Assembly (NCBI RefSeq): GCF_013408305.1
Contig: NZ_JACBZS010000001.1
Span: 2,108,001 to 2,172,000, forward strand
Origin: Naumannella cuiyingiana
GTDB taxonomy: Bacteria > Actinomycetota > Actinomycetes > Propionibacteriales > Propionibacteriaceae
DNA length: 64,000 nt
Direction: 5' to 3'
Shown here in pieces: positions 15,557-26,395 of the stretch. The number at the start of each line of letters is the position of its first letter. Within the stretch, counting starts at the first letter, position 1. Below the pieces are notes generated by a model, which was given only the letters and a program-made list of their open reading frames with translations, was not told where the DNA came from and did no database searches. The position numbers and the translations under genes are program-made.

Positions 15557-17941
15557 GTGGAGCCGGGAATCGCAGTCCTCGAGGGCGCCAACCTGACCAT
15601 CGTGGTCGTCGTGGCGGTGATCGCCTGTATCGCCATCGCGATGGCCCTGGTGTTCCGCGGGCAGGTGCTTCGCGCCCCCGACGGCACACCGGGCATGCGC
15701 GCCATCGCCACCGCGGTGCAGGAGGGCGCGGCGGCGTACCTGGCCCGGCAGTTCCGCACCCTCGGCGTCTTCGCGGTGGTGGCATTCGTACTGCTGCTGG
15801 CGCTGCCCGCCGAGGCCGAGGATCCGGGGATGCAGTGGGTGTTGCGGATCTCGCGCTCCGCGGCCTTCCTGGTCGGCGGTTTCGCCTCGGCCATGATCGG
15901 CTATCTCGGCATGTGGCTCGCCGTCAGGGCCAACGTCCGGGTCGCCGAGGCCGCGCGTACCGACAAGCCGGCCGACGCCATGCGGGTCGCCTTCCGCACC
16001 GGAGCCTGCGTCGGGATGGCGACCGTCGGCTTCGGCCTGCTCGGGGCCGCGCTCGTCGTGTTGATCTTCCGGGGCGATGCGCCGATCGTGCTCGAGGGCT
16101 TCGGCTTCGGCGCGGCACTGGTCGCGATGTTCATGCGCGTCGGCGGCGGCATCTTCACCAAGGCCGCCGATGTCGGCGCCGACCTGGTCGGCAAGGTCGA
16201 GCAGAACATCCCCGAGGACGACCCGCGCAATGCCGCGACCATCGCCGACAACGTCGGCGACAACGTCGGCGACTGTGCGGGCATGGCGGCCGACCTGTTC
16301 GAGTCCTATGCCGTGACCCTGGTCGCCTCGCTGATCCTCGGCCGGGCGGCCTTCGGCTCCGAGGGTCTGGTCTTCCCGCTGATCATCCCGGCGATCGGCG
16401 TGATCACCGCGCTGATCGGCGTCTTCCTGACCCGGCCGCGGCAGGGAGTCAGCGGCCTGACCACCATCAACCGCGCCTTCTACCTCTCGGCGCTGGTCTC
16501 GGCCGCCCTCACCGCGATCGCCTGTTGGACCTATCTGCCGGCGCGCTTCGCCGATCTCGGCGTGACCGAGTTCGCCGGGCCGATCGACGACCCGCGGGTC
16601 GTCGCCTTCGGCGCCGTGCTGATCGGGATCTTGCTGGCCGTGGTGATTCTGGCGCTGACCGGCTACTACACCGGCACCGACAAGCGCCCGGTCCGTGACG
16701 TCGGCAAGACCTCGCTCACCGGCGCCGCCACGGTCGTGCTGTCCGGCATCTCGCTCGGGCTGTCGTCGGCCGTCTACACCGCGCTCGTGATCGCGGCCGG
16801 CGTGCTCGGCGCGTTCCTGCTCGGCGGGGTCGGCGTGACGGGCCTGTTCACCATCGCCCTCGCCGGCTGTGGCCTGCTGACCACCGTCGGCGTGATCGTC
16901 GCGATGGACACCTTCGGGCCGGTCAGCGACAACGCCCAGGGCATCGCCGAGATGTCCGGCGAGGTCGACGGCGCCGGCGCGCAGACCCTGACCGACCTGG
17001 ACGCCGTCGGCAACACCACCAAGGCGATCACCAAGGGCATCGCCATCGCCACCGCCGTGTTGGCCGCGACCGCGCTGTTCGGCTCCTACACCGACTCCAT
17101 CGGCAAGGTGCTCGGTGATCGTTATGCCGCCTTCGTCGAGAGCGCCGCGGTGTACGTGCCGTCCACCCTCGTCGGCATCATCGTCGGCGCATCGGTGGTC
17201 TTCTTGTTCTCCGGCCTGGCGATCAGCGCCGTCGGTCGGGCGGCCGGCGCGGTCGTGATGGAGGTACGCCGCCAGTTCCGCGAGATCCCCGGGATCATGG
17301 AGGGCACCGGCAAGCCCGAATACGGGCGCGTCGTCGACATCGTGACCCGGGACTCGCTGCGCGAGCTGGCCACCCCGGGCCTGTTGGCGATCTTCGCCCC
17401 GATCGCGGTGGGCTTCGGCCTGGGGGCACCGGCGCTGGCCGGCTACCTGGCCGGCACCATCGCCTGCGGCACGTTGATGGCGGTCTTCCTCGCCAACTCC
17501 GGCGGTGCCTGGGACAACGCCAAGAAGCTGGTCGAGGACGGCTATCACGGCGGCAAGGGCAGCCCCGCCCACGAGGCCACCGTGATCGGCGACACCGTCG
17601 GCGACCCCTTCAAGGACACCGCTGGCCCGGCGATCAACCCGTTGATCAAGGTGATGAACCTGGTGGCGCTGCTGATCGCCCCCGCCGTGGTCGGGCTCTC
17701 GGCGCTCGCCGGTCAGGACAATCCGATCCGGTACGCCATCGCCCTCGCGGCGCTGGCCGTGATCATCGTCGCCGTCGTGATCTCCAGCCGCCGCGATATC
17801 GCGATCGCCGACGACTCCGACCAGGGATCGCCGCCGGTCGGCCCCGGCGGCGGAGCCGGCGAGGGTGCGGTCGCCGAGGTCGACGTGGTCGAGGTCGATG
17901 TCGAGATCGACTACGAGACCCCGGCCCGCCGGTTGGACTGA
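15557..17941 (+). CDS. hppA: K+-independent H+-translocating membrane pyrophosphatase
   Basis: 794 residues, about 16 membrane helices. GTG start with ggggagg 5-11 bases upstream. Family signatures are present: [16 protein letters not shown], the [19 protein letters not shown] substrate region, and [18 protein letters not shown] near the C-terminus. Lys489 in [10 protein letters not shown] occupies the position that marks K+-independent enzymes (Ala in K+-dependent ones). The enzyme hydrolyses cytoplasmic PPi and exports protons, recovering energy from biosynthesis and from acyl-CoA ligases such as the next gene product. The C-terminal 55 residues are acidic and extend beyond the usual end. 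Confidence 0.93.
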   Translation: MEPGIAVLEGANLTIVVVVAVIACIAIAMALVFRGQVLRAPDGTPGMRAIATAVQEGAAAYLARQFRTLGVFAVVAFVLLLALPAEAEDPGMQWVLRISRSAAFLVGGFASAMIGYLGMWLAVRANVRVAEAARTDKPADAMRVAFRTGACVGMATVGFGLLGAALVVLIFRGDAPIVLEGFGFGAALVAMFMRVGGGIFTKAADVGADLVGKVEQNIPEDDPRNAATIADNVGDNVGDCAGMAADLFESYAVTLVASLILGRAAFGSEGLVFPLIIPAIGVITALIGVFLTRPRQGVSGLTTINRAFYLSALVSAALTAIACWTYLPARFADLGVTEFAGPIDDPRVVAFGAVLIGILLAVVILALTGYYTGTDKRPVRDVGKTSLTGAATVVLSGISLGLSSAVYTALVIAAGVLGAFLLGGVGVTGLFTIALAGCGLLTTVGVIVAMDTFGPVSDNAQGIAEMSGEVDGAGAQTLTDLDAVGNTTKAITKGIAIATAVLAATALFGSYTDSIGKVLGDRYAAFVESAAVYVPSTLVGIIVGASVVFLFSGLAISAVGRAAGAVVMEVRRQFREIPGIMEGTGKPEYGRVVDIVTRDSLRELATPGLLAIFAPIAVGFGLGAPALAGYLAGTIACGTLMAVFLANSGGAWDNAKKLVEDGYHGGKGSPAHEATVIGDTVGDPFKDTAGPAINPLIKVMNLVALLIAPAVVGLSALAGQDNPIRYAIALAALAVIIVAVVISSRRDIAIADDSDQGSPPVGPGGGAGEGAVAEVDVVEVDVEIDYETPARRLD

Positions 17942-17987
17942 CACCCGGCCGGACGCCCGGACCGGGCCGGGCGAGAGGAGCGTACCG

Positions 17988-19865
17988 ATGGGCTATCGCG
18001 AGGAGTTCGACCAGAGCCTGGCCGATCCCCGGGGCTACTGGGGCGAGCAGGCCCGAGCGATCGACTGGTTCCGGCCGCCCGAGCAGGTGCTGACCGACGA
18101 GGAGCCGGTGCCGCGCTGGTTCGCCGACGGGATCCTGAACACCTGCTACAACGCCCTCGACCGCCACGTGATCAACGGCGGCGCCGATGCGCCGGCGCTG
18201 ATCCAGCATTCGGCGATGACCGGTGCCCGGCGTACCTATACCTACGCCGAACTGCTCGAGCACACCGCCAAGCTCGCCGGGGTGCTGCGCGCGCTCGGCG
18301 TGGAGCGGGACGACCGGGTGATCATCTACCAGCCGATGATCCCCGAGGCCGTGATGTCGATGCTCGCCTGCGCACGGATCGGGGCGATCCACTCGGTGGT
18401 CTTCGGCGGGTTCGCGCCGAGCGAGCTGGCCGCCCGGATCGACGGCGCCGAGCCGAAGGTGATCATCTCCGCCTCCTGCGGGTTGGAGCCCGGCCGCGTC
18501 GTCGAGTACCACCCCATTCTGGAGAAGGCGCTCGAACGGGCCGACCATGCGCCCGAGCACTGCATCGTGGTGCAGCGCGAACAGGCGCCCGCCGAGCTCA
18601 AGGAGGGTCGCGATCTCGACTTCGCCCAGTTGATGCGCTCCACCGCGATCAAGCCCGCTCCGGCGGCCGACGTCGCCGCGACCGATCCGCTCTACATCCT
18701 CTACACCTCCGGCACCACCGGGAAGCCGAAGGGGATCGTCCGCGACAACGGCGGACACGCGGTCGCCCTGGCCTACGCGATGCGCACCATCTACGACATC
18801 GGGCCGGGCGAGGTGATGTTCACCGCCAGCGACGTCGGCTGGGTCGTCGGGCATTCGTTCATCGTCTACGGCCCGCTGATCGCCGGTGCGACGACCGTGC
18901 TGTACGAGGGCAAGCCGGTCGGTACGCCCGACGCGGGCGCCTTCTGGAAGGTGGTCGCCGAGCACGGCGTCAAGGCGCTGTTCACCGCACCCACGGCGAT
19001 CCGGGCGATCCGCAAGGTCGATCCCGACGCCGAGCTGGTGGCCGCGCACGACACGTCCAGCCTGCAGACGCTGTTCCTGGCGGGTGAGCGGACGGATCCC
19101 GACACGCTGACCTGGGCGGGGGAGAAGCTCGGCGTACCCGTGGTGGACAACTGGTGGCAGACCGAGACCGGATGGCCGATCGCGGCGAACCTGCGCGGGC
19201 TGGAGCCGATGCCGATCAAGCCGGGCTCGCCGTCGGTCCCGGTGCCGGGCTACGACGTCGCGGTCCTCGGCCCCGATGGCGAGCGGGTGGGCCCGGACAC
19301 CGAGGGCGCGATCGCGATCAGGCTCCCGCTGCCACCGGGCACGCTGGCGGGGGTGTGGCGCGACCCGCAACGCATGATCGATTCCTACCTGAAGGCCTAT
19401 CCCGGCTACTACTCCACCGGCGACGGCGGCGTGATCGACGCGGACGGCTACCTGACCATCCTCGGCCGCACCGATGACGTGATCAATGTTGCCGGGCACC
19501 GCCTGTCCACGGGGGCGATGGAGGCGGTGCTCGCCACCCATCCCGCGGTGGCCGAGTGTGCGGTGATCGGTGTCGCCGACGAGCTGAAGGGCCAGGTGCC
19601 CCGCGGGTTCGTGGTGTTGAAGGAGGGGCAGTCGGTCGAGCCTGATCAACTCGCCGCCGAACTGGTCCAGCTCGTCCGGGACGAGATCGGCGCCGTGGCC
19701 GCGCTGCGCCGGGTCGATGTGGTCGCGGCCCTGCCGAAGACCCGCTCGGGCAAGATCCTGCGCAAGACGATGCGGGAGATCGCCGACGGCAAGGACGCCG
19801 TCGTACCCTCCACCATCGAGGATCCCGCCGTCGTCGACGACCTGCGCGACGTACTCACCTCCTGA
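17988..19865 (+). CDS. prpE: Propionyl-CoA synthetase-type acyl-CoA ligase
   Basis: 625 residues; ATG 17988 with gagaggag 8 bases upstream. ANL-superfamily motifs: YTSGTTGKPKGIVRDNGG (ATP P-loop), WWQTETGWPI (core 5), YYSTGDGG, GRTDDVINVAGHRLST and the C-terminal catalytic Lys in PKTRSGKILRK. WWQTETGW and the SCGLEPGRVVEY segment are characteristic of PrpE rather than acetyl-CoA synthetase (YWQTETGG). It activates propionate or acetate to the acyl-CoA, releasing AMP and PPi. The PPi could be used by the adjacent membrane pyrophosphatase. No regulator is visible nearby. Confidence 0.85.
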   Translation: MGYREEFDQSLADPRGYWGEQARAIDWFRPPEQVLTDEEPVPRWFADGILNTCYNALDRHVINGGADAPALIQHSAMTGARRTYTYAELLEHTAKLAGVLRALGVERDDRVIIYQPMIPEAVMSMLACARIGAIHSVVFGGFAPSELAARIDGAEPKVIISASCGLEPGRVVEYHPILEKALERADHAPEHCIVVQREQAPAELKEGRDLDFAQLMRSTAIKPAPAADVAATDPLYILYTSGTTGKPKGIVRDNGGHAVALAYAMRTIYDIGPGEVMFTASDVGWVVGHSFIVYGPLIAGATTVLYEGKPVGTPDAGAFWKVVAEHGVKALFTAPTAIRAIRKVDPDAELVAAHDTSSLQTLFLAGERTDPDTLTWAGEKLGVPVVDNWWQTETGWPIAANLRGLEPMPIKPGSPSVPVPGYDVAVLGPDGERVGPDTEGAIAIRLPLPPGTLAGVWRDPQRMIDSYLKAYPGYYSTGDGGVIDADGYLTILGRTDDVINVAGHRLSTGAMEAVLATHPAVAECAVIGVADELKGQVPRGFVVLKEGQSVEPDQLAAELVQLVRDEIGAVAALRRVDVVAALPKTRSGKILRKTMREIADGKDAVVPSTIEDPAVVDDLRDVLTS

Positions 19866-19873
19866 TCGCACCC

Positions 19874-20467
19874 GACCACCCGCCCGGGGTTGTGGCGGGC
19901 CGGGCTCGGCTTGTCCGCGCCGAAAGCGACCACTCGCCCCGGTTGTGGCGGCCGGGCTGGGTGTATCCGCGCCGAAAGCGACCACTCGCCCCGGTTGTGG
20001 CGGGCGGGTTGGGCGTATTCGCGCCGGAAGTGACCGCCCGCCCGGGTTGTGGCGACTGGGCTGTGGCCGGCGGCCGGACTCGGCCTACTGCGCCGGAAGC
20101 GACCGCTCGCCGGGGTTGTGGCGGGCGGGTTGGGCGTATTCGCGCCGAAAGCGACCACTCGCCCCGGTTGTGGGGACGGGCTGGGACTGGCGGGCGCGCT
20201 CGGCATATCCCCGCCGGAACCGACCACTCGCCCCGGTTGTGGCGGGCGGGTTGGGCGTATTCGCGCCGAAAGTGACCACTCGCCCGGGTTGTGGCGGCGG
20301 GCCTGGGACTGGCGGGCGCGCTCGGCACCCCGCCGGAAGCGACCACTCGCCGGGGTTGTGGCGGGCGGGTTGGGCGTATTCGCGCCGAAAGCGACCACTC
20401 GCCCGGGTTTGTGCTGTCGCTCTGGCCCGATCTTCGCCATTACCCGTGCGAGTGGTCGGTTTCGGCG
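19874..20467. repeat. Mosaic direct-repeat array with terminal inverted copy
   Basis: Ten degenerate copies of a roughly 25-bp core (GACCACTCGCC followed by GGTTGTGGCGGG) begin at 19874, 19928, 19980, 20032, 20101, 20153, 20222, 20274, 20341 and 20393. Spacings are 54, 52, 52, 69, 52, 69 (20153 to 20222), 52, 67 and 52 bp. The short spacer is itself repeated (TTGGGCGTATTCGCGCCG plus AAAGC), and the long spacers resemble one another, giving a higher-order unit of about 120 bp. The last copy (20383-20402) has a 20-bp inverted partner with one mismatch at 20448-20467. It is not a CRISPR because the spacers are not unique. Function unknown. Confidence 0.85.
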
Positions 20468-20501
20468 AGGTTGCCGTCCGCTCGGCCGATGACACATCCC
20501 G

Positions 20502-20614
20502 GGCGCGAGCCGACCCGGCAGGCGCGAGTCCACCCGGCAGGCGCGAGTCCACCCGGCAGGCGCGAGCCGACCCGGCACCCGCGAGTCCACCCGGGAGGCG
20601 CGAGCCGACCCGCC
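20502..20614 (+). repeat. Six tandem copies of a 19-bp unit
   Basis: Units begin at 20502, 20521, 20540, 20559, 20578 and 20597 and follow GGCGCGAGYCSACCCGGCA, alternating mainly between GAGCCGACC and GAGTCCACC; the last is truncated by one base. The 19-bp period is not a multiple of three, so this is not coding. It directly precedes the methyltransferase start at 20668. Confidence 0.85.
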
Positions 20615-20667
20615 ACCTCCACCGCCGCCCGCTTGCCCGACCGGCGCGCATCCGCTTCGGTTGGCGC

Positions 20668-22146
20668 ATGGACTTTCCCGTGAAGCGGCTCCGGGAGGCC
20701 TTCGAGGCCGCCGGCTACACCGTCGACGGCGTGCTGCGGCGGATCGGCGAGGCCGGGCAGGCCGGCCTCGGGCGCAACCAGACGATGCCCGCCCGGCGCG
20801 CGCTCGGCGAGGCCGGCGACCCGCTCGCCACGCTGATCCGGCTGTTCCTGCTGCAGCAGCCGGCACCGGCCGAGCACGTCGACCGGGCGCTGCCCGGTCT
20901 GACGGAGACCCTGCTCGCTCTCGACATCGTCCGCCGCGCCCCCGACGGCCTCCGCGCCGCGATCGACCTGCGGCCATATGCCACCGACGACGAGCAGCCG
21001 CGCTGGATCGTCTCCGATCTCACCCCGGGTCTCGACGGACCGGCCGGCCCGATGCGTCCGGACTACGTGCTCGGCGTCTCCTCGGCCTCCACCACGCTGG
21101 CACAGCTCACCATCCGGCGCCCGATCGGCCGGGCGCTCGATCTGGGCACCGGCTGCGGCGTGCAGTCGCTGCACCTCGCCGCGCACGCCGACGAGATCGT
21201 CGCCACCGATCTCAATCCGCGCGCGATCCGGCTGGCCGCCTGGACCGCCGCGCTCAACCAGGTGGCGGTGGATCTGCGCGAGGGCGATCTGTACGAACCG
21301 GTCGCCGGCGAGACCTTCGACCTGATCATCACCAACCCGCCCTATGTGATCGCCCCGCCGGCCGACGACGACCGCCGCCTCACCTACCGCGAGGCCACCC
21401 GCACCGGGGACGAGCTGGTCCGCGAGGTGATCGCCGCCGGGCTGGAGCACCTGGCCCCGGGCGGCACCCTGCAGATCCTCGGCAACTGGGCGCACCAGCG
21501 TGACGGCGACTGGGCCGGCCGGCTCCGCGACTGGCTGCCCGCCACCGGCGTCCGGGCGCTGATCATCGAGCGGGAGCTGCTGGACCCCTATGAGTATGTC
21601 GAGCTCTGGCTCACCGATGCCGGCCTGTTCGGTACGCCGGGCTATGCCGATGCCTATGCCCGCTGGCTCGACTACTTCGCCGAGCTCGGCATCACCGCCG
21701 TCGGGATGGGCTGGATCACGATCCGCCGGATCGACGACGCCACGCCCTCCGACATCGCGATCGAATCCTGGCCGCACGCGGTCCAGCAGCCCGTCGGCGG
21801 TGCGTTGGCCGAATGGCTCGACGCGGCGCCGGTGGCCCAGCTCGGCGAGGCCGAGCTGTTCGGGCGTACCTTCACCATCGCACCCGATGTCGATGCCGAG
21901 ACCATCGGCCGGCCCGGGGCCGCCGATCCCGAGCATCTGCTGCTGCGCCGCAGGGCCGGGCTGCGCCGCGCGGTGCGGACCGACACGGCGCTCGCCGCGG
22001 TCGCGGGTGCCTGCGACGGCGACCTGCCGCTCGGGGTGATCGTCGATGCCGTCGCCCGGCTGCTCGACGCCGACGCGGGCGCCCTGCGTACCGACCTCAC
22101 CCCGCGGCTGCGCGGCCTGATCGTCGACGGCTTCCTGCGCGGCTGA
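20668..22146 (+). CDS. NPPY-type SAM-dependent methyltransferase with N- and C-terminal extensions
   Basis: 492 residues from ATG 20668; the frame is open far upstream through the repeat array, but this is the first start after it and begins the recognisable protein (MDFPVKRLREAFEAAGY). The core has motif I LDLGTGCGVQSL (about residues 155-166), ATDLNPRAIRLA and the catalytic IITNPPYVI (about 222-230), as in N6-adenine or glutamine N5 methyltransferases (HemK/RlmG-like). About 150 residues precede and 250 follow this core. Actinobacterial homologues with these extensions lie near topA; the substrate is unknown. No ribosome site is clear. Confidence 0.72.
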   Translation: MDFPVKRLREAFEAAGYTVDGVLRRIGEAGQAGLGRNQTMPARRALGEAGDPLATLIRLFLLQQPAPAEHVDRALPGLTETLLALDIVRRAPDGLRAAIDLRPYATDDEQPRWIVSDLTPGLDGPAGPMRPDYVLGVSSASTTLAQLTIRRPIGRALDLGTGCGVQSLHLAAHADEIVATDLNPRAIRLAAWTAALNQVAVDLREGDLYEPVAGETFDLIITNPPYVIAPPADDDRRLTYREATRTGDELVREVIAAGLEHLAPGGTLQILGNWAHQRDGDWAGRLRDWLPATGVRALIIERELLDPYEYVELWLTDAGLFGTPGYADAYARWLDYFAELGITAVGMGWITIRRIDDATPSDIAIESWPHAVQQPVGGALAEWLDAAPVAQLGEAELFGRTFTIAPDVDAETIGRPGAADPEHLLLRRRAGLRRAVRTDTALAAVAGACDGDLPLGVIVDAVARLLDADAGALRTDLTPRLRGLIVDGFLRG

Positions 22147-22160
22147 GGCATCCGACGGGC

Positions 22161-22188
22161 TTGGCCCGCTGGACGCCTCCGGTACGCT
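22161..22188 (+). promoter_or_regulatory. Candidate topA promoter
   Basis: TTGGCC (22161-22166) and TACGCT (22183-22188) are separated by 16 bp and lie 48 bp before the topA start, in the only gap between the methyltransferase and topA. Sequence fit to a housekeeping sigma promoter; unproven. Confidence 0.5.
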
Positions 22189-22235
22189 TCGGCGGTGCGG
22201 CCCCGCCGCTGGGGTGCGCGATCGGAGAGGAAGAC

Positions 22236-25004
22236 GTGGCAAACGGAGCGACCAGGACCCTCGTGATCGTTGAGTCGCCGACCAAGGCGACCAAGATCGC
22301 GGGCTTTCTCGGCGATGAGTACATCGTCGAGTCGAGCCGGGGTCACATCTCCGATCTGCCGACCAATGCGTCCTCGCTCCCGGCGAAGTACAAGGGTCAG
22401 CCGTGGGCGCGGCTCGGCGTCGACGTGGACCACGACTTCGAGGCGATCTACGTCGTCCCGGCCGACAAGAAGTCCACCATCACCGCTCTGCGCAATGCGC
22501 TTGCCGATGCCGACGAGTTGCTGCTCGCCACCGACGGTGACCGCGAGGGCGAGGCGATCGCCTGGCACCTGCAGCGCCAGCTCAAGCCGAAGGTGCCGAC
22601 CCGGCGGATGGTCTTCCACGAGATCACCGAGTCCGCGATCCGGGAGGCGCTGACCCAGCTCCGCGATCTCGACATGGACCTGGTCGACGCCCAGGAGACC
22701 CGCCGGATCCTGGACCGGCTCTACGGCTTCGAGGTCTCCCCGGTGCTGTGGCGCAAGATGACCAAGAACCTGTCCGCCGGCCGCGTGCAGTCGGTGGCGA
22801 CCCGGCTGGTCGTCGACCGCGAGCGCGAGCGGATCGCGTTCCGGACCGCGTCCTACTGGGATCTCGACGCGCTGCTGGATGCCGGCGCCGACGCGGAGCC
22901 GCGGCAGTTCACCGCCCGGGTCACCGAGCTCGGCGGTCGCCGGATCGCCCGCGGCGGCGATTTCGACGCGAGCGGCCGGCTGACCGGCGCCCAGTTGCTG
23001 CAACTGGACGAGAATTCGGCCACTGCCGCCGCGGCGGCCCTGCGTACCGCCCCGCATTCGGTGCGAAGCGTGGAGGCCAAGCCCTACACCCGCCGGCCCT
23101 ATGCGCCGTTCCGCACCACGACCATGCAGCAGGAGGCCGGCCGCAAGCTCGGCTTCTCCGCCCAGCGCGCGATGTCGGTCGCCCAGGATCTGTACGAGGG
23201 TGGCTACATCACCTACATGCGTACCGACTCGGTGAATCTGTCCAACAGCGCGATCGGCGCGGCGCGCGACCAGGTCCGCCAGCTCTTCGGGCAGCAGTAT
23301 CTGCCCGACAAGCCGCGGATCTACTCCTCGAAGGTGAAGAACGCCCAGGAGGCGCACGAGGCGATCCGACCGGCCGGCGACAGCTTCCGCACCCCCGCGC
23401 AGACCGGTCTGTCCGGCGATGCGTTCCGTCTCTACGAGCTGATCTGGATGCGCACCATCGCCTCCCAGATGGCCGATGCGCGCGGCGAGACGATCAGTGT
23501 GCGGATCCGCGCCGACCTTGATCAGCCGGTACGCCTGGAGCTGGCGACGGGTGATCGCCACGACGCGCCCGACGCGCTGCTCACCGCATCCGGCCGGACG
23601 ATCACCTTCCACGGATTCCTGAAGGCCTATGTGGAATCCGTCGACGACGGCGCCTCGGACGATCAGCAGAGCCGGCTGCCGCAACTGGTCGCCGAACAGG
23701 TGGTCGAACCGGTCGAGGTGACCCCGGCCGGTCACGAGACGCGGCCCCCGGCCCGCTACAACGAGCCGTCGCTGGTCGCGAAGTTGGAGGAGCTGGAGAT
23801 CGGCCGGCCGTCGACGTATGCCTCGATCATCCGGACGATCACGGCACGCGACTACGTGTTCAAGCGCGGCTCGGCGCTGGTGCCGACCTGGCTGGCCTTC
23901 GCGGTCACCCGGCTGCTCGAGGAGCACTTCACCCAGCTCGTCGACTACGACTTCACCGCGGAGCTCGAGGACACCCTCGACGAGGTGGCCAAGGGTGACG
24001 CGCACCGGGTCGCGGTGTTGTCGGAGTTCTACTTCGGTGGCGGCGATGCGGTGGGGCTGAAGGCGCTGACCACCGAGCTCGGCGACATCGATGCGCGCAA
24101 GATCAGCACCTTCGGCATCGGTGATCTTGACTCGGGGCTCAGCGTGCGGGTCGGCCGCTACGGGACGATGGTCGAGGACGCCGAGGGCAACCGCGCCGCA
24201 GTTCCCGATGATCTTCCGCCCGACGAGCTGACGGTCGAGAAGGCGCGCGAGCTGCTGGCGCGGCCGATGGGGGAGGAGCGCGAGCTGGGCCTGGACCCGG
24301 AGACGCACACCCCGATCGTGGCGCGCAACGGACGGTTCGGCCCCTACGTCACCGAGGTGTTCGGCGAGGATGCCCCGAAGGGGGTCAAGCCGCGTACCGG
24401 TTCGCTGTTCGCGTCGATGGAGATCGACACGATCGATCTGGAGACGGCGCTGAAGCTGCTGTCCCTGCCGCGGGTCGTCGGCGAGATCGACGGGGAGACG
24501 GTGACCGCGCAGAACGGGCGTTACGGTCCCTATCTGAAGAAGGGCAGCGATTCCCGCTCCCTCGACACCGAGCAGCAGATCTTCACGATCACGCTGCCGG
24601 AGGCCCAGGCGCTGTACGCCCAGCCGAAGCGCCGCGGCCGGGCCGCCGCCAAGCCGCCCCTGAAGGAGCTCGGCGCCGACCCGAACACGGGCCGGCCGAT
24701 GGTGATCAAGGATGGCCGCTTCGGGCCCTATGTCACCGACGGCGAGTACAACGCGACGCTGCGCCGGGGCGATGACGTGGGCACGATCACCGCCGAGCGG
24801 GCCGTCGAACTGCTCGCCGAGAAGCGTGCCAAGGGTCCCGCCAAGAAGGCCGCGAAGAAGGCGCCGGCCAAGAAGGCCGCCGCCAAGAAGTCGACCGCGA
24901 AGAAGTCCACGGCCAAGAAGGCGACCGCCAAGAAGGCGACCGCCAAGAAGGCGACGGCCAAGAAGAGCCCGGGCCGGTCCGGATCGTCGGCCGGCGGGAG
25001 CTGA
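22236..25004 (+). CDS. topA: DNA topoisomerase I (type IA)
   Basis: 922 residues; GTG 22236 with ggagaggaag upstream. The TOPRIM domain starts [17 protein letters not shown], with [13 protein letters not shown] acidic motif. The active-site Tyr is about residue 327 ([13 protein letters not shown]). The C-terminus lacks zinc fingers and has repeated actinobacterial D-type domains marked by [18 protein letters not shown] and [12 protein letters not shown], then a Lys/Ala-rich tail (AKKA/AKKS repeats, roughly residues 869-912) that aids DNA retention in actinobacterial enzymes. It relaxes negative supercoils. The next gene starts 3 bases after the stop. Confidence 0.95.
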   Translation: MANGATRTLVIVESPTKATKIAGFLGDEYIVESSRGHISDLPTNASSLPAKYKGQPWARLGVDVDHDFEAIYVVPADKKSTITALRNALADADELLLATDGDREGEAIAWHLQRQLKPKVPTRRMVFHEITESAIREALTQLRDLDMDLVDAQETRRILDRLYGFEVSPVLWRKMTKNLSAGRVQSVATRLVVDRERERIAFRTASYWDLDALLDAGADAEPRQFTARVTELGGRRIARGGDFDASGRLTGAQLLQLDENSATAAAAALRTAPHSVRSVEAKPYTRRPYAPFRTTTMQQEAGRKLGFSAQRAMSVAQDLYEGGYITYMRTDSVNLSNSAIGAARDQVRQLFGQQYLPDKPRIYSSKVKNAQEAHEAIRPAGDSFRTPAQTGLSGDAFRLYELIWMRTIASQMADARGETISVRIRADLDQPVRLELATGDRHDAPDALLTASGRTITFHGFLKAYVESVDDGASDDQQSRLPQLVAEQVVEPVEVTPAGHETRPPARYNEPSLVAKLEELEIGRPSTYASIIRTITARDYVFKRGSALVPTWLAFAVTRLLEEHFTQLVDYDFTAELEDTLDEVAKGDAHRVAVLSEFYFGGGDAVGLKALTTELGDIDARKISTFGIGDLDSGLSVRVGRYGTMVEDAEGNRAAVPDDLPPDELTVEKARELLARPMGEERELGLDPETHTPIVARNGRFGPYVTEVFGEDAPKGVKPRTGSLFASMEIDTIDLETALKLLSLPRVVGEIDGETVTAQNGRYGPYLKKGSDSRSLDTEQQIFTITLPEAQALYAQPKRRGRAAAKPPLKELGADPNTGRPMVIKDGRFGPYVTDGEYNATLRRGDDVGTITAERAVELLAEKRAKGPAKKAAKKAPAKKAAAKKSTAKKSTAKKATAKKATAKKATAKKSPGRSGSSAGGS

Positions 25005-25006
25005 GC

Positions 25007-26395
25007 ATGACCACCCCGGCGCCGGCCGCGGTGAAACTGCGGGTCGAGCTGCCGTTCACCGCCCGCGCGCCGCGGTTGATCAACCCCGAGCTCGGCATCG
25101 ACCGGGTGCTGGTGCTGCGCGGCGCCGGGCGGCGCTCGACGACTCAGTTGACCGTGCTGGACACCCCCGATCATCGCCTGCTGCGCGCCGGGGTGCTGCT
25201 CGCCCACCGTGTCGCCGATGGACGCGGCGACTGGTTCCTCGCCGCACCCGACTGGGCGCCCTGGCTGCCGGGGGAGCGGGTCGAGCCGATGGCCGACGGC
25301 GACCTGCCGACCGAGCTCGCCGCGCTGGTCCGACCGTTCCGCCGCTCGGCCGCCCTCGGCCCGGTCGCCGCGCTGGAGTACGACCGGTGGACCTATGCGC
25401 TGCACGGTGCCGGCGAGGACGGCGAGACCCGACTCGGTGTCTTACATGATCAACTGGTCACGGTACGCACTGCGGGCGTGATCACCTCGCGCTACCGCGA
25501 GGGCACCCTGACCGGCGACGGGATCGATGCTGCCCAGCGGGACTGGGTGAGCGAGATGCTCGCCTTCGCCGGCGGCACCGTGGTGGAGGAGTTCCCGAGC
25601 ATCGCCCAGCGGATCGGCTCTCCCGCGACCGGCCACACCGACTTCCCTGCGCCGACGGCCTGGCAGCGCGATTGTCCCGCCGAGGCGGCGATCACGGCGA
25701 TCCTGGCCGGCCGGCTGCGGATGATCATGACCGCCGATCTGGCGCTGCGCGGCGGCTCCGGGGCCGCCCGTGACCTGGCCGAACAGCTCCGCGCCCTGGC
25801 CGTCGAGCTGCGTGGCCTCGGCCCGCTGCTTGTCCATGATCAGGCCGGCGTCGCTGAGTGGCGATCGCTGGCCGATCGGCTCGACGACGCCGCGGAGCTG
25901 GATGCGATCGCGCTGATCAACAGCGGGCGCTATCTCGGGTTGCTGGACGCGCTGGTCCGCGAGGTACGCGCCCCCCGGGTGGTGGGCGGGATCGACACCT
26001 CGGGAGCGTTGTCGGCCGGCGACGCATTCGGCGCGCTGCTGGAGCGGGTGGTGGCCGACTTCGTCGAGGCCTGCGACGTCCTCGGTGCCGACGGGCCGGA
26101 CGCTACCTGGCGCGCGGCACTGCTCGCCGGTGATCAACTCATCCACAGCTCGACGATCACGGAGCTGGTACGCCCGAAGCGGGCGGCGCGGCTGCGGCGG
26201 CGTACCGAACGGCTGATGGCCGATCTCGAACAGTGCGTCGGCGAGCCGCCGGCGATCACCGATCGGGTCGAGGAGCTGAGCCCGGCGGAGGCCTTCGAGG
26301 CCGGCCGGGCCCACGAGCGGGCGCGCATCGTCGTCCGACATGCCCGCCACGAGTTCCTGCGGGAATGGGGCCGGGCGCGGGAGCGGTTCGCGTGA
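25007..26395 (+). CDS. CYTH-like / CHAD-like protein between topA and tmk
   Basis: 462 residues, starting 2 bases after the topA stop. The first 95 residues look like a CYTH (triphosphate tunnel) start: [12 protein letters not shown], then [18 protein letters not shown], which resembles the YYDTPDLRLLRAG motif. The C-terminal half is helical and His/Arg-rich ([34 protein letters not shown]), compatible with a degenerate CHAD domain. The ExExK signature is reduced to VELPF, so triphosphatase activity is uncertain. The stop overlaps the tmk start (GTGA, 26392-26395), so it is part of the topA-tmk-holB transcription unit. Confidence 0.5.
   Translation: MTTPAPAAVKLRVELPFTARAPRLINPELGIDRVLVLRGAGRRSTTQLTVLDTPDHRLLRAGVLLAHRVADGRGDWFLAAPDWAPWLPGERVEPMADGDLPTELAALVRPFRRSAALGPVAALEYDRWTYALHGAGEDGETRLGVLHDQLVTVRTAGVITSRYREGTLTGDGIDAAQRDWVSEMLAFAGGTVVEEFPSIAQRIGSPATGHTDFPAPTAWQRDCPAEAAITAILAGRLRMIMTADLALRGGSGAARDLAEQLRALAVELRGLGPLLVHDQAGVAEWRSLADRLDDAAELDAIALINSGRYLGLLDALVREVRAPRVVGGIDTSGALSAGDAFGALLERVVADFVEACDVLGADGPDATWRAALLAGDQLIHSSTITELVRPKRAARLRRRTERLMADLEQCVGEPPAITDRVEELSPAEAFEAGRAHERARIVVRHARHEFLREWGRARERFA

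Larger units (their letters stand above)
19866..20667. other. Gene-free region occupied by repeats
   Basis: The 802 bp between prpE and the next methyltransferase hold two repeat systems (19874-20467 and 20502-20614) and no supported gene. Several frames stay open on both strands only because the DNA is GC-rich and repetitive; their products are repetitive Arg/Pro/Ala strings without start sites. Confidence 0.7.

Noticed and set aside
19874-20467. CRISPR array
   Set aside because: Repeats of about 25 bp with 27-45 bp spacers look CRISPR-like, but the spacers are themselves repeated and degenerate, the repeats vary, and there are no cas genes in the window.
19646-20977. Long minus-strand open frames through the repeat array
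   Set aside because: The predicted proteins are strings such as ASGRFRR and PARHNRGEW that change frame with each repeat length (52 and 69 bp); no ribosome site or family resemblance. They are by-products of GC-rich repeats.
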